From the NCBI RefSeq assembly GCF_900182565.1, contig NZ_FXTI01000002.1, forward strand, positions 186,001 through 250,000: a stretch of 64,000 nucleotides of DNA, read 5' to 3'. Positions 37,103-45,987 of the stretch are shown here, piece after piece (the stretch's first letter is position 1; every line of letters begins with the position of its first letter). The DNA is from Melghirimyces algeriensis (lineage in GTDB: Bacteria > Bacillota > Bacilli > Thermoactinomycetales > DSM-45169). Position numbers and translations under genes: made by a program. The notes beneath the pieces were generated by a model that saw only the letters and a program-made list of their open reading frames with translations, was not told where the DNA came from and made no database searches.

Positions 37103-38500
37103 TCACTCCGGTTCCTGCTTTCCTTTCAACGGAATGGATAGTAACAGAGAAAGGATAAAACCGAGGACAGCCACCCCTCCAGCTGTCAACATCCCCATCT
37201 GAAACCCTTGTTTCCAAATGGGAGGAAGGCCCAAACCCCATGCATTCCAATCGGCAGCTGAAGGCTCAAAAAAGAAAAGTCCGATGATCACCAGTGCCAT
37301 GGCACCACCCGTCGCCCGAAACATGGCAACCATCATCAGTCCACTTTTTATTTGACGCATGGAAACGGTTTGAAACAACAGTTCATGGACTGGCGAGGAT
37401 AAGGTAAATCCCAAGCCGACACCCAGAATAACCAGCACTGTGGCAAGGGATACCAGGTCCTGAACCAACGTTAATGAAAAATACGCAGCTGCCGTAAAGA
37501 AAAACCCCAAAGCCAGCCCGGTCTGAACTTCCCATCGGGAGAAAATTCTTCGAGAGATCGGAAGCGTAAACCATGCTGCACCGGCAACAATGGAGAGAAA
37601 AATTCCTCCAGTCCCTTGAGGTTGGTCGAATACAGCCACCATCCATCCAGGAACCAATACCACAGCCACCCATGTACATCCTGCCAGCATCACCGCAAAA
37701 TGGACACCGATCAAATGTGGATCAATCAATAAATGCGGCTTGAAAAAGGGGGATTCTGCCTGATGCTCCACCATCATCAAAGGGATCATCAAACCTGCAG
37801 CAAGTACAGCAAAGGGCAAAAATCGAGGATCTACCAACATCCGCCATCCCATTTCAGGATTTAATTGGGATACCGCGATCATTGCCAATAAAAGAATCGC
37901 TGCAAAGTAAAAGAGACCCGTTGTTTGATAGGAAGGTGTTCTGTAGCTGCCGCTCAACGAAAAACGATGGCTGAGAATATAAACAACAACGGCAACCGGG
38001 ATATTGACCAAAAAGATCCAACGCCACCCGTAATGCCAGGTAATACTGGAAGACAGAAACGGGATGATAATAAAAAGCCCTCCGAACAAGGCATGAATGA
38101 CCAATCCTAACGGTCGTCTCCGGTGATGGATCAGACGGCGCAGACCCACAGAGAGAGGAGGAACCACACCACCTGCCCCCAAAGCCTGTATCACACGACC
38201 TCCGATCAATGTCAACCAACTGTTGCTTACTCCCGCAGTCAGAGAACCCAAGGCAAAGAGACTCAGGGAAACAGCAAACCAGTTTTGCCTTCCGGACAAA
38301 TTTCCCCATCTCTCCATCAGAGGAAGGGCGAGAACAAACACAGCCAGATGAAGCGCAATTACCCAGATCACTCCCCGCACCGGAAAGCCGAGATCTGAGG
38401 CGATCACTGTCAACGATGGGGATACAATGCTTATATCCAAAGCACTGAGAAAAATGGCGATTACATAGGAGTCCACCGTCCATCTTCTTTTGTCAGACAT
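37103..38500 (-). CDS. MFS transporter, DHA2-like
   Basis: A 465-residue integral membrane protein with 12-14 hydrophobic segments. The N-terminal FLSALDISIVSPSLTVIASDL matches motif D1 of the drug:H+ antiporter group, and GGRVIQALGAGGVVPPLS is motif C-like. A drug or metabolite exporter is likely, substrate unknown. Its ATG lies 40 bases inside the end of panE, so the two are translationally linked. Confidence 0.82.
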   Translation of the reverse strand: MSDKRRWTVDSYVIAIFLSALDISIVSPSLTVIASDLGFPVRGVIWVIALHLAVFVLALPLMERWGNLSGRQNWFAVSLSLFALGSLTAGVSNSWLTLIGGRVIQALGAGGVVPPLSVGLRRLIHHRRRPLGLVIHALFGGLFIIIPFLSSSITWHYGWRWIFLVNIPVAVVVYILSHRFSLSGSYRTPSYQTTGLFYFAAILLLAMIAVSQLNPEMGWRMLVDPRFLPFAVLAAGLMIPLMMVEHQAESPFFKPHLLIDPHLIGVHFAVMLAGCTWVAVVLVPGWMVAVFDQPQGTGGIFLSIVAGAAWFTLPISRRIFSRWEVQTGLALGFFFTAAAYFSLTLVQDLVSLATVLVILGVGLGFTLSSPVHELLFQTVSMRQIKSGLMMVAMFRATGGAMALVIIGLFFFEPSAADWNAWGLGLPPIWKQGFQMGMLTAGGVAVLGFILSLLLSIPLKGKQEPE

Positions 38501-39489
38501 CCCGTATCGCCTCCCACTTTCAACCCCGTAAGTAGATGATGGAAACCCTGTATCCCTGATACCGGAATTCCCGTTTCTTCTGCACGATAAACCAGCTGGG
38601 TCAGTTTCGCATTGACGGGCGTAGAAATTCCATGTTGCTTCCCCTTCGCCACTACCGCGCCATTAATGAAGTCAATTTCCGTCTTTTTTCCACGTTTCAA
38701 ATCCTGAAGCATGGAAGATTGGTTGGCTGCTGTCTTTTTGCAAACTGCAAGGATTTTGTTGACCAACGTTCTTGGCTCAAGAGCAGTGCCTTCAAACGCA
38801 GCCACTTGAACAACTTCATCCAAAATGCCCTCCATCCATGGCTTAAATCCATCCTGATCAAGCAGATCGCCGTTCGAAAGGTTCCAAAGAGAGGTCAATG
38901 GATTAATCACACTGTTGATGGCTAACTTTTCCCATAAAACCCTCTTTATATCCAAATCATAAGCAATGGATAACTCGCTGGACGATAAAATGGAAAGAGT
39001 CTTCTCAGTGATTGGTGAAACATTTCCTTCACTGATCTGTCCGATCCTGGATTCACCTTCCCCGGTGTGCTCCACATGGGACAGCCCCCGTCGCATCGCT
39101 CCTTCTGTAGTTACTGCATGGTACAGATGTTCTTGTGGAAAATATCCCCTCAACTGCTTTTCCTGCCCCATTCCATTTTGCCAAAGCCAGATATCCGTGG
39201 AGGAATGGCATACCCGTGGCAGCTCAGAAGCGATTTTGGCTACATCCGTTTGTTTCACGGCCAGAAAAATCACATCAAAAACAGGAAGACCGTGATCTCC
39301 CGACCATTCCACGTAAACAGAATGCAGAGATTCTCTTCCATTCCGCTTCGTCACCCGCAGTCCATTCGCTCGGATCTGATCCCTTTGTTCACGCGTCCGC
39401 GTCAACAGTATGGTTTCTGGAAACCGTTCAGCCAAGCGTCCTGCCCAAAGCAATCCGATGGAACCACCACCCCATACGGCAATCCGCAT
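38461..39489 (-). CDS. panE: 2-dehydropantoate 2-reductase, PanE/ApbA family
   Basis: Reduces ketopantoate to pantoate with NADPH for coenzyme A synthesis. N-terminal Rossmann motif WGGGSIGLLWAGRLAE and the C-terminal ApbA domain with the catalytic lysine segment LWEKLAINSVINPLTSLW. 342 residues. B. subtilis has panE (ylbQ) in this neighbourhood between ylbP and bshC. It overlaps the downstream transporter by 40 bases. Confidence 0.88.
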   Translation of the reverse strand: MRIAVWGGGSIGLLWAGRLAERFPETILLTRTREQRDQIRANGLRVTKRNGRESLHSVYVEWSGDHGLPVFDVIFLAVKQTDVAKIASELPRVCHSSTDIWLWQNGMGQEKQLRGYFPQEHLYHAVTTEGAMRRGLSHVEHTGEGESRIGQISEGNVSPITEKTLSILSSSELSIAYDLDIKRVLWEKLAINSVINPLTSLWNLSNGDLLDQDGFKPWMEGILDEVVQVAAFEGTALEPRTLVNKILAVCKKTAANQSSMLQDLKRGKKTEIDFINGAVVAKGKQHGISTPVNAKLTQLVYRAEETGIPVSGIQGFHHLLTGLKVGGDTGCLTKEDGRWTPM

Positions 39490-39515
39490 CTTTTATCTCC
39501 CTCCTGTTCATTCGT

Positions 39516-39556
39516 ATCATAACAGATTCCCCCCACAGTATGTGAGGGGAATACCG
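39516..39556 (-). terminator. weak hairpin after the acyl-CoA carboxylase gene
   Basis: The minus strand has ATTCCCCTCACA-TAC-TGTGGGGGGAAT followed by CTGTTATG. The stem is strong but the tail is not T-rich, so it may terminate poorly. Confidence 0.4.
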
Positions 39557-39558
39557 TT

Positions 39559-41094
39559 TCAAACAGGATACACGGGATGTTTGCGTTGACTGAACGTAAT
39601 CTCTTTGTCAGCATAGGCTTCAAACCGTCCGATCAACTCCTCTCTGAGCTGATCCGGCTCCACAATTCCGTCAATGATCAACTCTGAAGCCAATCGATAG
39701 ATGTCAATATCTTCCTTGTACTCCTCCCGTTTTTTCTGTACAAACTTCGCTTTCTCCGCTCCTTCCAACTGGTTGATCTTATTGCTGTAAACCGCATTAA
39801 CGGCAGCTTCCGGACCCATCACTGCAATCTGAGCGGTCGGGAGAGCCAAACAGCAATCCGGTTCAAAAGCGGGTCCAGCCATCGCATAAAGTCCAGCCCC
39901 ATAAGCTTTCCGAACCACAACAGAAATTTTGGGAACCGTTGCTTCCGACATAGCGGCAATCATTTTGGCCCCATGTCGGATTAACCCCTCTTTTTCCGTT
40001 TGCGTTCCAATCATAAATCCAGGGACATCGGCCAAAAACAACAGCGGAATGTTAAATGCATCGCAAAGTGTGATGAAGCGAGCCGCCTTATCGGCAGAGT
40101 TGACAAACAGGACGCCCCCTTTTACTTTGGATTGATTGGCAATAATCCCAACCGACCTTCCATCGATCCGGGCAAACCCTGTAATCAACTCCTTCGCAAA
40201 GAGCTTTTTCAATTCATAGAAAGACCCTTCATCCACAAGAGAATCAATCAATTCCATCATGTCAAAGGGAGTATTCTGGTGATCCGGTACGATCTCAGAA
40301 ATTTTCTTCGCATCGGGGTTTGGATTTGTTCCAGCGATCCGAACCGGCTTTTCCGTATAGCGAGCCGGAAAATAGCTGAGGTACTGTCTAGCGGATGATA
40401 TGGCATCTTCCTCATCATCAGCAAGGACATCCCCGCATCCGCTGATAGAACAATGCATCCGGGCTCCTCCCATCTCTTCCAGAGAAACTTTTTCTCCAAT
40501 CACCATTTCAGCCATTCGAGGAGATCCCAGATACATGCTGGCATTCTTATCCACCATGATCACTGTATCGCAAAATGCAGGGATATAGGCTCCACCTGCC
40601 GCAGAAGGACCAAACAGGACGCACAACTGGGGAATGACACCGGAGAGTTTCACTTGGTTGTAAAAAATCCGACCCGCCCCTCTTCGTCCGGGAAACATTT
40701 CAACCTGATCCGTAATCCTTGCTCCTGCGGAATCCACCAAGTAGATCATAGGGACACGCAGCTTTTCTGCTGTTTCCTGGATACGAATGATTTTTTCCAC
40801 CGTACGGGCTCCCCAAGATCCTGCTTTCACGGTTGAATCATTCGCCATGATACAAACCGTCTGCCCATGAATTTTTCCCATCATGGTCACTACACCATCT
40901 GCTGAAAGGCCTTCTTCCAAGTGATTGGCAAACAGACCGTCTTCCAGTTGAAAGTCATCATCCAACAATAATTCCAACCGTTTTCGGACAAACAGCTTGT
41001 TCTGCTCGCTCAGCTTTTCATGATACTTGGGGGCACCCCCTTTTTGTATTTGTTGCACCTTCTTCTTCATTTCCTGAATCTTTGTCTCGTGCAT
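39559..41094 (-). CDS. acyl-CoA carboxylase carboxyltransferase subunit (3-methylcrotonyl-CoA type)
   Basis: Transfers CO2 from carboxybiotin to an acyl-CoA. It has the duplicated carboxyltransferase domains, with FGPSAAGGAYIPAFCD and GGARMHCSISGCGD in the N-half and FLADVPGFMIGTQTE and YGAGLYAMAGPAFEPD in the C-half. 511 residues from the ATG at 41094, chosen because GGGAGGGAG precedes it. It resembles B. subtilis YngE. The neighbouring HMG-CoA lyase and hydratase make 3-methylcrotonyl-CoA (leucine breakdown) the likeliest substrate; propionyl-CoA is an alternative. Confidence 0.87.
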   Translation of the reverse strand: MHETKIQEMKKKVQQIQKGGAPKYHEKLSEQNKLFVRKRLELLLDDDFQLEDGLFANHLEEGLSADGVVTMMGKIHGQTVCIMANDSTVKAGSWGARTVEKIIRIQETAEKLRVPMIYLVDSAGARITDQVEMFPGRRGAGRIFYNQVKLSGVIPQLCVLFGPSAAGGAYIPAFCDTVIMVDKNASMYLGSPRMAEMVIGEKVSLEEMGGARMHCSISGCGDVLADDEEDAISSARQYLSYFPARYTEKPVRIAGTNPNPDAKKISEIVPDHQNTPFDMMELIDSLVDEGSFYELKKLFAKELITGFARIDGRSVGIIANQSKVKGGVLFVNSADKAARFITLCDAFNIPLLFLADVPGFMIGTQTEKEGLIRHGAKMIAAMSEATVPKISVVVRKAYGAGLYAMAGPAFEPDCCLALPTAQIAVMGPEAAVNAVYSNKINQLEGAEKAKFVQKKREEYKEDIDIYRLASELIIDGIVEPDQLREELIGRFEAYADKEITFSQRKHPVYPV

Positions 41095-41116
41095 CGGTTT
41101 TTCTCCCTCCCGTACC

Positions 41117-41893
41117 CTATTCACCCAAATAAATCGGTTTTCTTTTTTCTTTAAAAGCCTGAAGACCTTCCAGACGGTCTTTGGTGGGAATTAAAACCTC
41201 GTAAGCTTTGGTTTCGATGGCCAGACCGGTGTCCAAGTCCGTTTCAGAGCCAAAATCGATCGCATACTTTGCCTGAGCAAGAGCCAGGGGGGCATTTTTA
41301 TTGATTTGTTCGGCCATTTCCATCGCAGCAGTTAACACGGTTCCCCCACTGACCACCCGATTTAATAATCCTATTCTATAGGCCTCTTCCGCTGTAATGC
41401 GTCGGGCCATAAAGATCAGCTCTTTGGCCCGCGCATTTCCAACCAGCCGAACGAGCCGTTGCGTTCCCCCTGCTCCGGGGATAATTCCCAGAGAGGTTTC
41501 TGTCAGCCCAAAAACGGCATGTTCATCCGCGATTCGCAGATCGCAGGCGAGAGCCAATTCCATGCCTCCCCCAAGAGCGACTCCATTTATTGCAGCAATC
41601 ACCGGCTGGGGCAGACGGGAAAGTGCATGAAAGGTTTCCCGAATCGTATAAACATAACGGCGCACCTGTCCTTCTGTAAATCCCCTTCGCTCCTTCAAAT
41701 CCGCCCCTGCACAAAATGCTTTCTCCCCGGAACCGGTAACCACAACCACCCGTGTAGCCTTTGAGTGACGCAGTTCCTCCACAACCCGTGAAAGCTCCTC
41801 CAGGGAAGGGAGACTCAGAGCATTATGCACATCCGGCCGATTTAGCGTCAGTATGGAAATTCCTTCCTTGCGTTCCCATTCAATCAAACTCAC
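41117..41893 (-). CDS. enoyl-CoA hydratase (probable methylglutaconyl-CoA hydratase)
   Basis: A crotonase-fold protein of 258 residues. Oxyanion-hole segments KAFCAGADLKER and AINGVALGGGMELALACDLRIA, and both active-site Glu positions appear kept (GLTETSLGIIPGAGGTQRL). By context it hydrates 3-methylglutaconyl-CoA to HMG-CoA (as proposed for YngF). The start is the GTG at 41893 with AAGGAGG 7 bases upstream, overlapping the HMG-CoA lyase stop (GTGA). Confidence 0.87.
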   Translation of the reverse strand: MSLIEWERKEGISILTLNRPDVHNALSLPSLEELSRVVEELRHSKATRVVVVTGSGEKAFCAGADLKERRGFTEGQVRRYVYTIRETFHALSRLPQPVIAAINGVALGGGMELALACDLRIADEHAVFGLTETSLGIIPGAGGTQRLVRLVGNARAKELIFMARRITAEEAYRIGLLNRVVSGGTVLTAAMEMAEQINKNAPLALAQAKYAIDFGSETDLDTGLAIETKAYEVLIPTKDRLEGLQAFKEKRKPIYLGE

Positions 41894-42825
41894 GGACTCT
41901 CCTCCTTTTTTTCGGCAGCGGCTACACTTTGCAGGACTTTGGACGGCAATTGTTTTCCCAATTGTTCTTCCGCCAGCCATCCCGCCTGGCACAACTTCTT
42001 TAAATCGATCCCTGTGGAAACCCCCATCCTCTCAAGCATATAGACCAAATCCTCTGTAGCCACATTACCCGCAGCTCCGGGAGCATAGGGACATCCTCCC
42101 AAACCGCCAAAGGCACTGTCCAAAGTGGTGATGCCCAATTCCAGGGAAACATAGGCATTGGCAAGAGCCGTTCCCCGCGTATCATGAAAGTGCCCTGCCA
42201 GCCGTTCCGCTGGAATCTCTTGTGTAAGGGCTTTCAGTTTTTCTTTGACTTGATTGGGCACGGCCACTCCAATGGTATCTCCTAGGGAAAGCTCATAGAC
42301 CCCCATCTCCAGGAGACGGTTGCAGATTCTTGCCGTGTTGGACAAGGGCACTTCCCCCTCATATGGACAACCAAACACTGTGGATACGTATCCTCGCACA
42401 CGCTTACCCTGATTTTGAACTTCTTGGATCACTTCCTGCAAAACGGGAAATGTTTCATCAATTCCTTTGTTTATATTTTTTTGATTGTGTGTTTCACTGG
42501 CAGACATAAAAACGGCAAACTCATCAACATTTGTTTGCAAAGCCCGTTCCAGCCCTTTTTGATTGGGAACCAGTGCACGATAGCGCACATCCGTCCGATC
42601 AGGCAGGGTTCGAATCAGCTCCGTAGCATCCGCGAGTTGGGGAACCCAACGAGGATGAACAAAGGAGGTTACCTCCAGCTCTTTCACCCCGGCATCCATC
42701 AGCAAACCGGCCAATTGTCCTTTAACAGAAGTGGAAAGAATCCTAGATTCATTTTGCAATCCGTCTCTCAGACCTACTTCCACCAAGGTGACTTCTGGCA
42801 CATGGCTTCCCTTCTTTCCATACAA
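41890..42825 (-). CDS. hydroxymethylglutaryl-CoA lyase
   Basis: Cleaves HMG-CoA to acetyl-CoA and acetoacetate, the last step of leucine catabolism. TIM-barrel metal site EVGLRDGLQNE at the N-terminus, HFHDTRG for metal His, and the signature GLGGCPYAPGAAGN with the catalytic Cys. 311 residues from a TTG; an in-frame GTG 8 codons later also has a plausible ribosome site. Equivalent to B. subtilis YngG. Confidence 0.93.
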   Translation of the reverse strand: MYGKKGSHVPEVTLVEVGLRDGLQNESRILSTSVKGQLAGLLMDAGVKELEVTSFVHPRWVPQLADATELIRTLPDRTDVRYRALVPNQKGLERALQTNVDEFAVFMSASETHNQKNINKGIDETFPVLQEVIQEVQNQGKRVRGYVSTVFGCPYEGEVPLSNTARICNRLLEMGVYELSLGDTIGVAVPNQVKEKLKALTQEIPAERLAGHFHDTRGTALANAYVSLELGITTLDSAFGGLGGCPYAPGAAGNVATEDLVYMLERMGVSTGIDLKKLCQAGWLAEEQLGKQLPSKVLQSVAAAEKKEESP

Positions 42826-42834
42826 ATCGTTCCA

Positions 42835-43050
42835 TCACCCATTCAATTCAAACAGGATATCTCCTTCATTGACAAAACCGCCAACCTCCGCTTTTACTGC
42901 TGAAACTGTGCCAGCGGTCTCTGCCTGTACAGGTACTTCCATCTTCATCGACTCCAGCACTACCACATCCTGTCCGGATTCAACCCGGTCTCCCTCGGAT
43001 ACCAAAACTTGCAGTACCGTTCCCGTCATCGTCGAACAGATCACTTTCAT
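42835..43050 (-). CDS. biotin carboxyl carrier protein (small)
   Basis: A stand-alone 71-residue biotinyl domain. The biotinylated Lys is in LESMKMEVPV (~residue 34), within a symmetrical beta-barrel. It carries carboxybiotin between the adjacent biotin carboxylase and carboxyltransferase, like YngHB. The ATG at 43050 follows AGAGGTG by 6 bases and is 5 bases past the biotin carboxylase stop. Confidence 0.92.
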   Translation of the reverse strand: MKVICSTMTGTVLQVLVSEGDRVESGQDVVVLESMKMEVPVQAETAGTVSAVKAEVGGFVNEGDILFELNG

Positions 43051-43055
43051 AATGT

Positions 43056-44405
43056 TCACCTCTTGTTGGATTGGAGTGGTTTTGAAAGGAGCAGTGTGTT
43101 ATATTGCCCCTGGATAAATTCCGGCTGATCCAGAATTTTTTTCAGCAATGGCACATTGGACTTAATCCCGGATATTGCAAAAGCATCCAATGCTTTTTTG
43201 CTCCGGATGATTGTTTCCTCGCGGGTTTCAGCATAAACCACGCATTTTGCAATCATCGGGTCGTAATAGGGAGTCACTTTGGAACCTGTTTCCACTCCGG
43301 CATCCACCCGAATTCCTTCCCCTTGCGGGGGATGAAAGACCTCCAGTGTTCCTGGTGAAGGCAAAAAACGTTCCGGATCTTCCGCATAAATCCGATATTC
43401 CATGGCATGACCCATGGAACGAACGTCACTCTGATCAAAAGAAAGCGCTTTCCCTTCTGCCACCTCCAATTGAAGAGCAACCAGATCCAAACTGGTTACC
43501 ATTTCCGTAACAGGATGCTCCACTTGCAGACGGGTGTTCATCTCTAAAAAATAAAAGCGTTCATTGGCATCCACAAGAAATTCGACGGTACCTGCACCGA
43601 CATAGCCAACTGCCTCCGCTGCTTTCACCGCTGCCCGATAAAGCGCTTCCCTGGTTTCCTGACGGATGGAAGGGGATGGACTTTCCTCCAGGACCTTCTG
43701 GTTTCTTCGCTGTATCGAACATTCTCTTTCAAAGAGGTGTAGCGTCTTACCCTTTCCATCAGCAATAATCTGAACTTCCACATGTCTCGGCGATTCCACA
43801 AACCGCTCCATATATAATGTGGAGTCGCCAAAATACGCTTGCGCCCGTCCTTGCGCAGAAGCAAAAGATTGTTTCAACGCTTCCTCACTCTTCACCACTT
43901 GCATTCCGATCCCGCCTCCACCGGCACTCGCCTTTAACATCACCGGCCAGCCGATCTCTTTTGCATGCTGAATGGCCTCTTCCAGGTGCTGAACTCCCTC
44001 GGTGCCGGGAATAACAGGCACCCCGGCCTCCATCATCCTCTGGCGGGCAGTCACTTTATCCCCCATTTGTGTAATCACATTCGCCGGTGGACCAACGAAC
44101 GTCAAACCGGTCTTCTCCACTTTCCGGGCAAACTCCCCATTTTCGGACAGCAGTCCGTAGCCGGGGTGAACAGCATCCGCTCCCGTTTTTTTGGCCGCTT
44201 CCAGGATAGCCTCCATATTGAGGTAACTTTGAGCTACCGGAGCCGGTCCGATCCATACCGCTTCATCAGCCTCCCGAACAAAAGGAAGATCCTGATCCGC
44301 CTCAGAGTAAACAGCGACGGTCTGTATCCCTAGCTCTCGACACGTCCGAATAATCCGGCAAGCAATTTCTCCCCGGTTGGCAATTAATAACTTTTTGATG
44401 TTCAT
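43056..44405 (-). CDS. biotin carboxylase subunit of acyl-CoA carboxylase
   Basis: ATP-dependent carboxylation of biotin. ATP-grasp fold: IANRGEIACRIIRTCRELG at the start, KASAGGGGIGMQVV glycine loop, ECSIQRRNQKVLEESPSP, and MNTRLQVEHPVTE active-site segment. 449 residues. The ATG at 44405 follows AGAGGTGGAG. It is the first gene of the leucine-degradation operon and resembles YngH. Its distance from fatty-acid genes argues against it being the housekeeping accC. Confidence 0.92.
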   Translation of the reverse strand: MNIKKLLIANRGEIACRIIRTCRELGIQTVAVYSEADQDLPFVREADEAVWIGPAPVAQSYLNMEAILEAAKKTGADAVHPGYGLLSENGEFARKVEKTGLTFVGPPANVITQMGDKVTARQRMMEAGVPVIPGTEGVQHLEEAIQHAKEIGWPVMLKASAGGGGIGMQVVKSEEALKQSFASAQGRAQAYFGDSTLYMERFVESPRHVEVQIIADGKGKTLHLFERECSIQRRNQKVLEESPSPSIRQETREALYRAAVKAAEAVGYVGAGTVEFLVDANERFYFLEMNTRLQVEHPVTEMVTSLDLVALQLEVAEGKALSFDQSDVRSMGHAMEYRIYAEDPERFLPSPGTLEVFHPPQGEGIRVDAGVETGSKVTPYYDPMIAKCVVYAETREETIIRSKKALDAFAISGIKSNVPLLKKILDQPEFIQGQYNTLLLSKPLQSNKR

Positions 44406-44536
44406 GCTCCACCTCTCATAACCTTCAAAATCATTTCCATGATTCGAATCTTTCGGATTCATATTCCCAACTTGGATCTCTCCACCCATGTTTCTTTAGA
44501 AAAATACAAATGAGATCCATGGGGGATATTCGACAA

Positions 44537-44564
44537 ATTCTAGAAAGAGTCCTGCTCCAGTCAA
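44537..44564 (-). promoter_or_regulatory. promoter of the leucine-degradation operon
   Basis: TTGACT (44559-44564) and TAGAAT (44537-44542) with a 16-base spacer, about 130 bases upstream of the first gene. The leader contains a short repeat GAATC-CGAAA-GATTC. Confidence 0.6.
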
Positions 44565-44600
44565 GGAAATTTACCCAATGACTCCGTTTTTTGAAGGATA

Positions 44601-44630
44601 TAGGCAAGTTTCGGAGGAATCATGTATAAT
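44601..44630 (+). promoter_or_regulatory. promoter of ylbP-like gene
   Basis: A perfect -10 TATAAT (44625-44630) with a weak -35 TAGGCA at 18 bases. It is back-to-back with the leucine operon promoter. Confidence 0.5.
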
Positions 44631-44673
44631 AAAAGTGAACAGCGGAAAGGGAAGGGACGGAAAGGAGAGTGAC

Positions 44674-45147
44674 ATGATGAAGACTCCGAAAGTTGAGCGG
44701 TTAAAAATCAACTATAAAACCTTGGAAGAGTTTCAAAAGTTTCGTGAATATGGTTTGCAAGAACTCTCGATGCTGGAAGATCTTCAATCAAATATTATTG
44801 AAAATGACAGCAACTCCCCTTTCTATGGGATCTATCTGGACGGACAGCTCATCGCCCGCATCAGTCTGTACCGGATCGATGCAAAATATGACCGCTACTT
44901 TAAACCGGCCCAGGACTATTATGAATTGTGGAAACTTGAAGTGCTCCCCCAATACCGGGAACAGGATTATGGAACAGCTTTGGTTAACCACGCCAAAAGC
45001 TTTGGCTTGCCCATCAAGACCAACGCCCGTTGTCGATCCAATGATTTTTGGCTGAAGATGGGATTTCAGCCGGTCAATTATGATCCTGTACGTGACCGCG
45101 GGGAGAATCCCTTTGTATGGCTTCCACCAGGAGTTCAGCTACAATAG
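44674..45147 (+). CDS. ylbP: GNAT-family N-acetyltransferase, YlbP type
   Basis: A 157-residue acetyltransferase-fold protein with an acceptor-site segment GIYLDGQLIARISLYR, the acetyl-CoA motif LEVLPQYREQDYGTALVNHA, and a C-terminal FWLKMGFQPV. The substrate is unknown. It pairs with the rsfA-like gene as ylbO-ylbP do in B. subtilis, here convergently transcribed. The ATG follows GGAAAGGAGAG. Confidence 0.85.
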   Translation: MMKTPKVERLKINYKTLEEFQKFREYGLQELSMLEDLQSNIIENDSNSPFYGIYLDGQLIARISLYRIDAKYDRYFKPAQDYYELWKLEVLPQYREQDYGTALVNHAKSFGLPIKTNARCRSNDFWLKMGFQPVNYDPVRDRGENPFVWLPPGVQLQ

Positions 45148-45161
45148 CGGAATAACCTAAC

Positions 45162-45206
45162 GAAGAGAAACCCATTTCATTGATCAGAAACGGGTTTCTC
45201 TTTTGT
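45162..45206 (+). terminator. shared terminator between ylbP and rsfA
   Basis: AGAGAAACCC and GGGTTTCTCT arms, extended by TTTC/GAAA, followed by TTTT on the plus strand. The minus-strand tail is weaker. Confidence 0.82.
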
Positions 45207-45823
45207 CATTTATCCATCCGTTCAAGATTTTCACTCGATTCCATGCGAAATTCGGTCTGGGCATTGTCATTTTCTTCATCATCCAGGATCGCCAGCTTAC
45301 GAGCCCGATCCATAATTTGAATCAACGCTTTGTAATCATCATTCACTGCCCTGTAATCTGTCTGCACATTATTAAGATACCCTTTCAATTCCTCATTTTC
45401 CTCCGTCAATTTGCGGATCTTCTCTTCCTGACGGTTAATTTCGTATTCCAGATCGGCCTGCTTTTTCTGCATCTCTGCCACTTCCGCTTTATGTTGACGT
45501 AAAAAACGAATAATGGCATCCAAAGAGGTTGTCTGGTGTTCTTTCAAATTTAATTCTTCTCTTATCCGATTTCTTGTATTCCATCTCTTTTCCTGTTTAT
45601 TTTTCTGACGTTGGCTTTTCGCAATATGGATCGCTTCCTCATATCTTTTCCGCACCAGACTGTTCCATCGAAAGCCACATGCGGCCGGCGTTCGTCCCAA
45701 CTTTTCAGCCACCTCTTCAAAAGCCTCCAGCTGGGTACCGCCTTCCCGAATCTGACGCAATGTCACTTCAGCCAATACCAGATCATCGTCAGGTGTCCAT
45801 GCATCCTGTCTTTTGACTCCCAT
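45206..45823 (-). CDS. rsfA: RsfA-type prespore transcription factor
   Basis: A 205-residue regulator. The N-terminus is a Myb/SANT-like DNA-binding domain (residues ~5-60, with [15 protein letters not shown] and [15 protein letters not shown]), and the second half is a long coiled coil (~95-175). B. subtilis RsfA (YlbO) tunes sigma-F and sigma-G genes in the forespore. The ATG at 45823 is chosen because GGAGGG lies 10 bases upstream. No clear sigma-F promoter was found. Confidence 0.85.
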   Translation of the reverse strand: MGVKRQDAWTPDDDLVLAEVTLRQIREGGTQLEAFEEVAEKLGRTPAACGFRWNSLVRKRYEEAIHIAKSQRQKNKQEKRWNTRNRIREELNLKEHQTTSLDAIIRFLRQHKAEVAEMQKKQADLEYEINRQEEKIRKLTEENEELKGYLNNVQTDYRAVNDDYKALIQIMDRARKLAILDDEENDNAQTEFRMESSENLERMDK

Positions 45824-45987
45824 AAACTGAAAACCCTCCAATCCTTGGTCCACCGATTCCAAAACATATTGCAACCTGTTCTATCTGTATGCCTTTGATA
45901 TAATTCGTAGTATATGTAACTAGTATTTTTTATAACCGAAAGACTGGTTTCCTATACACAACGTTTTCCGATCGATGGACGGGAAGG

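Noticed and set aside
38461..38500. A frameshift fusing panE to the MFS gene
   Set aside because: Both proteins have complete, family-typical ends; the 40-base overlap is ordinary gene overlap.
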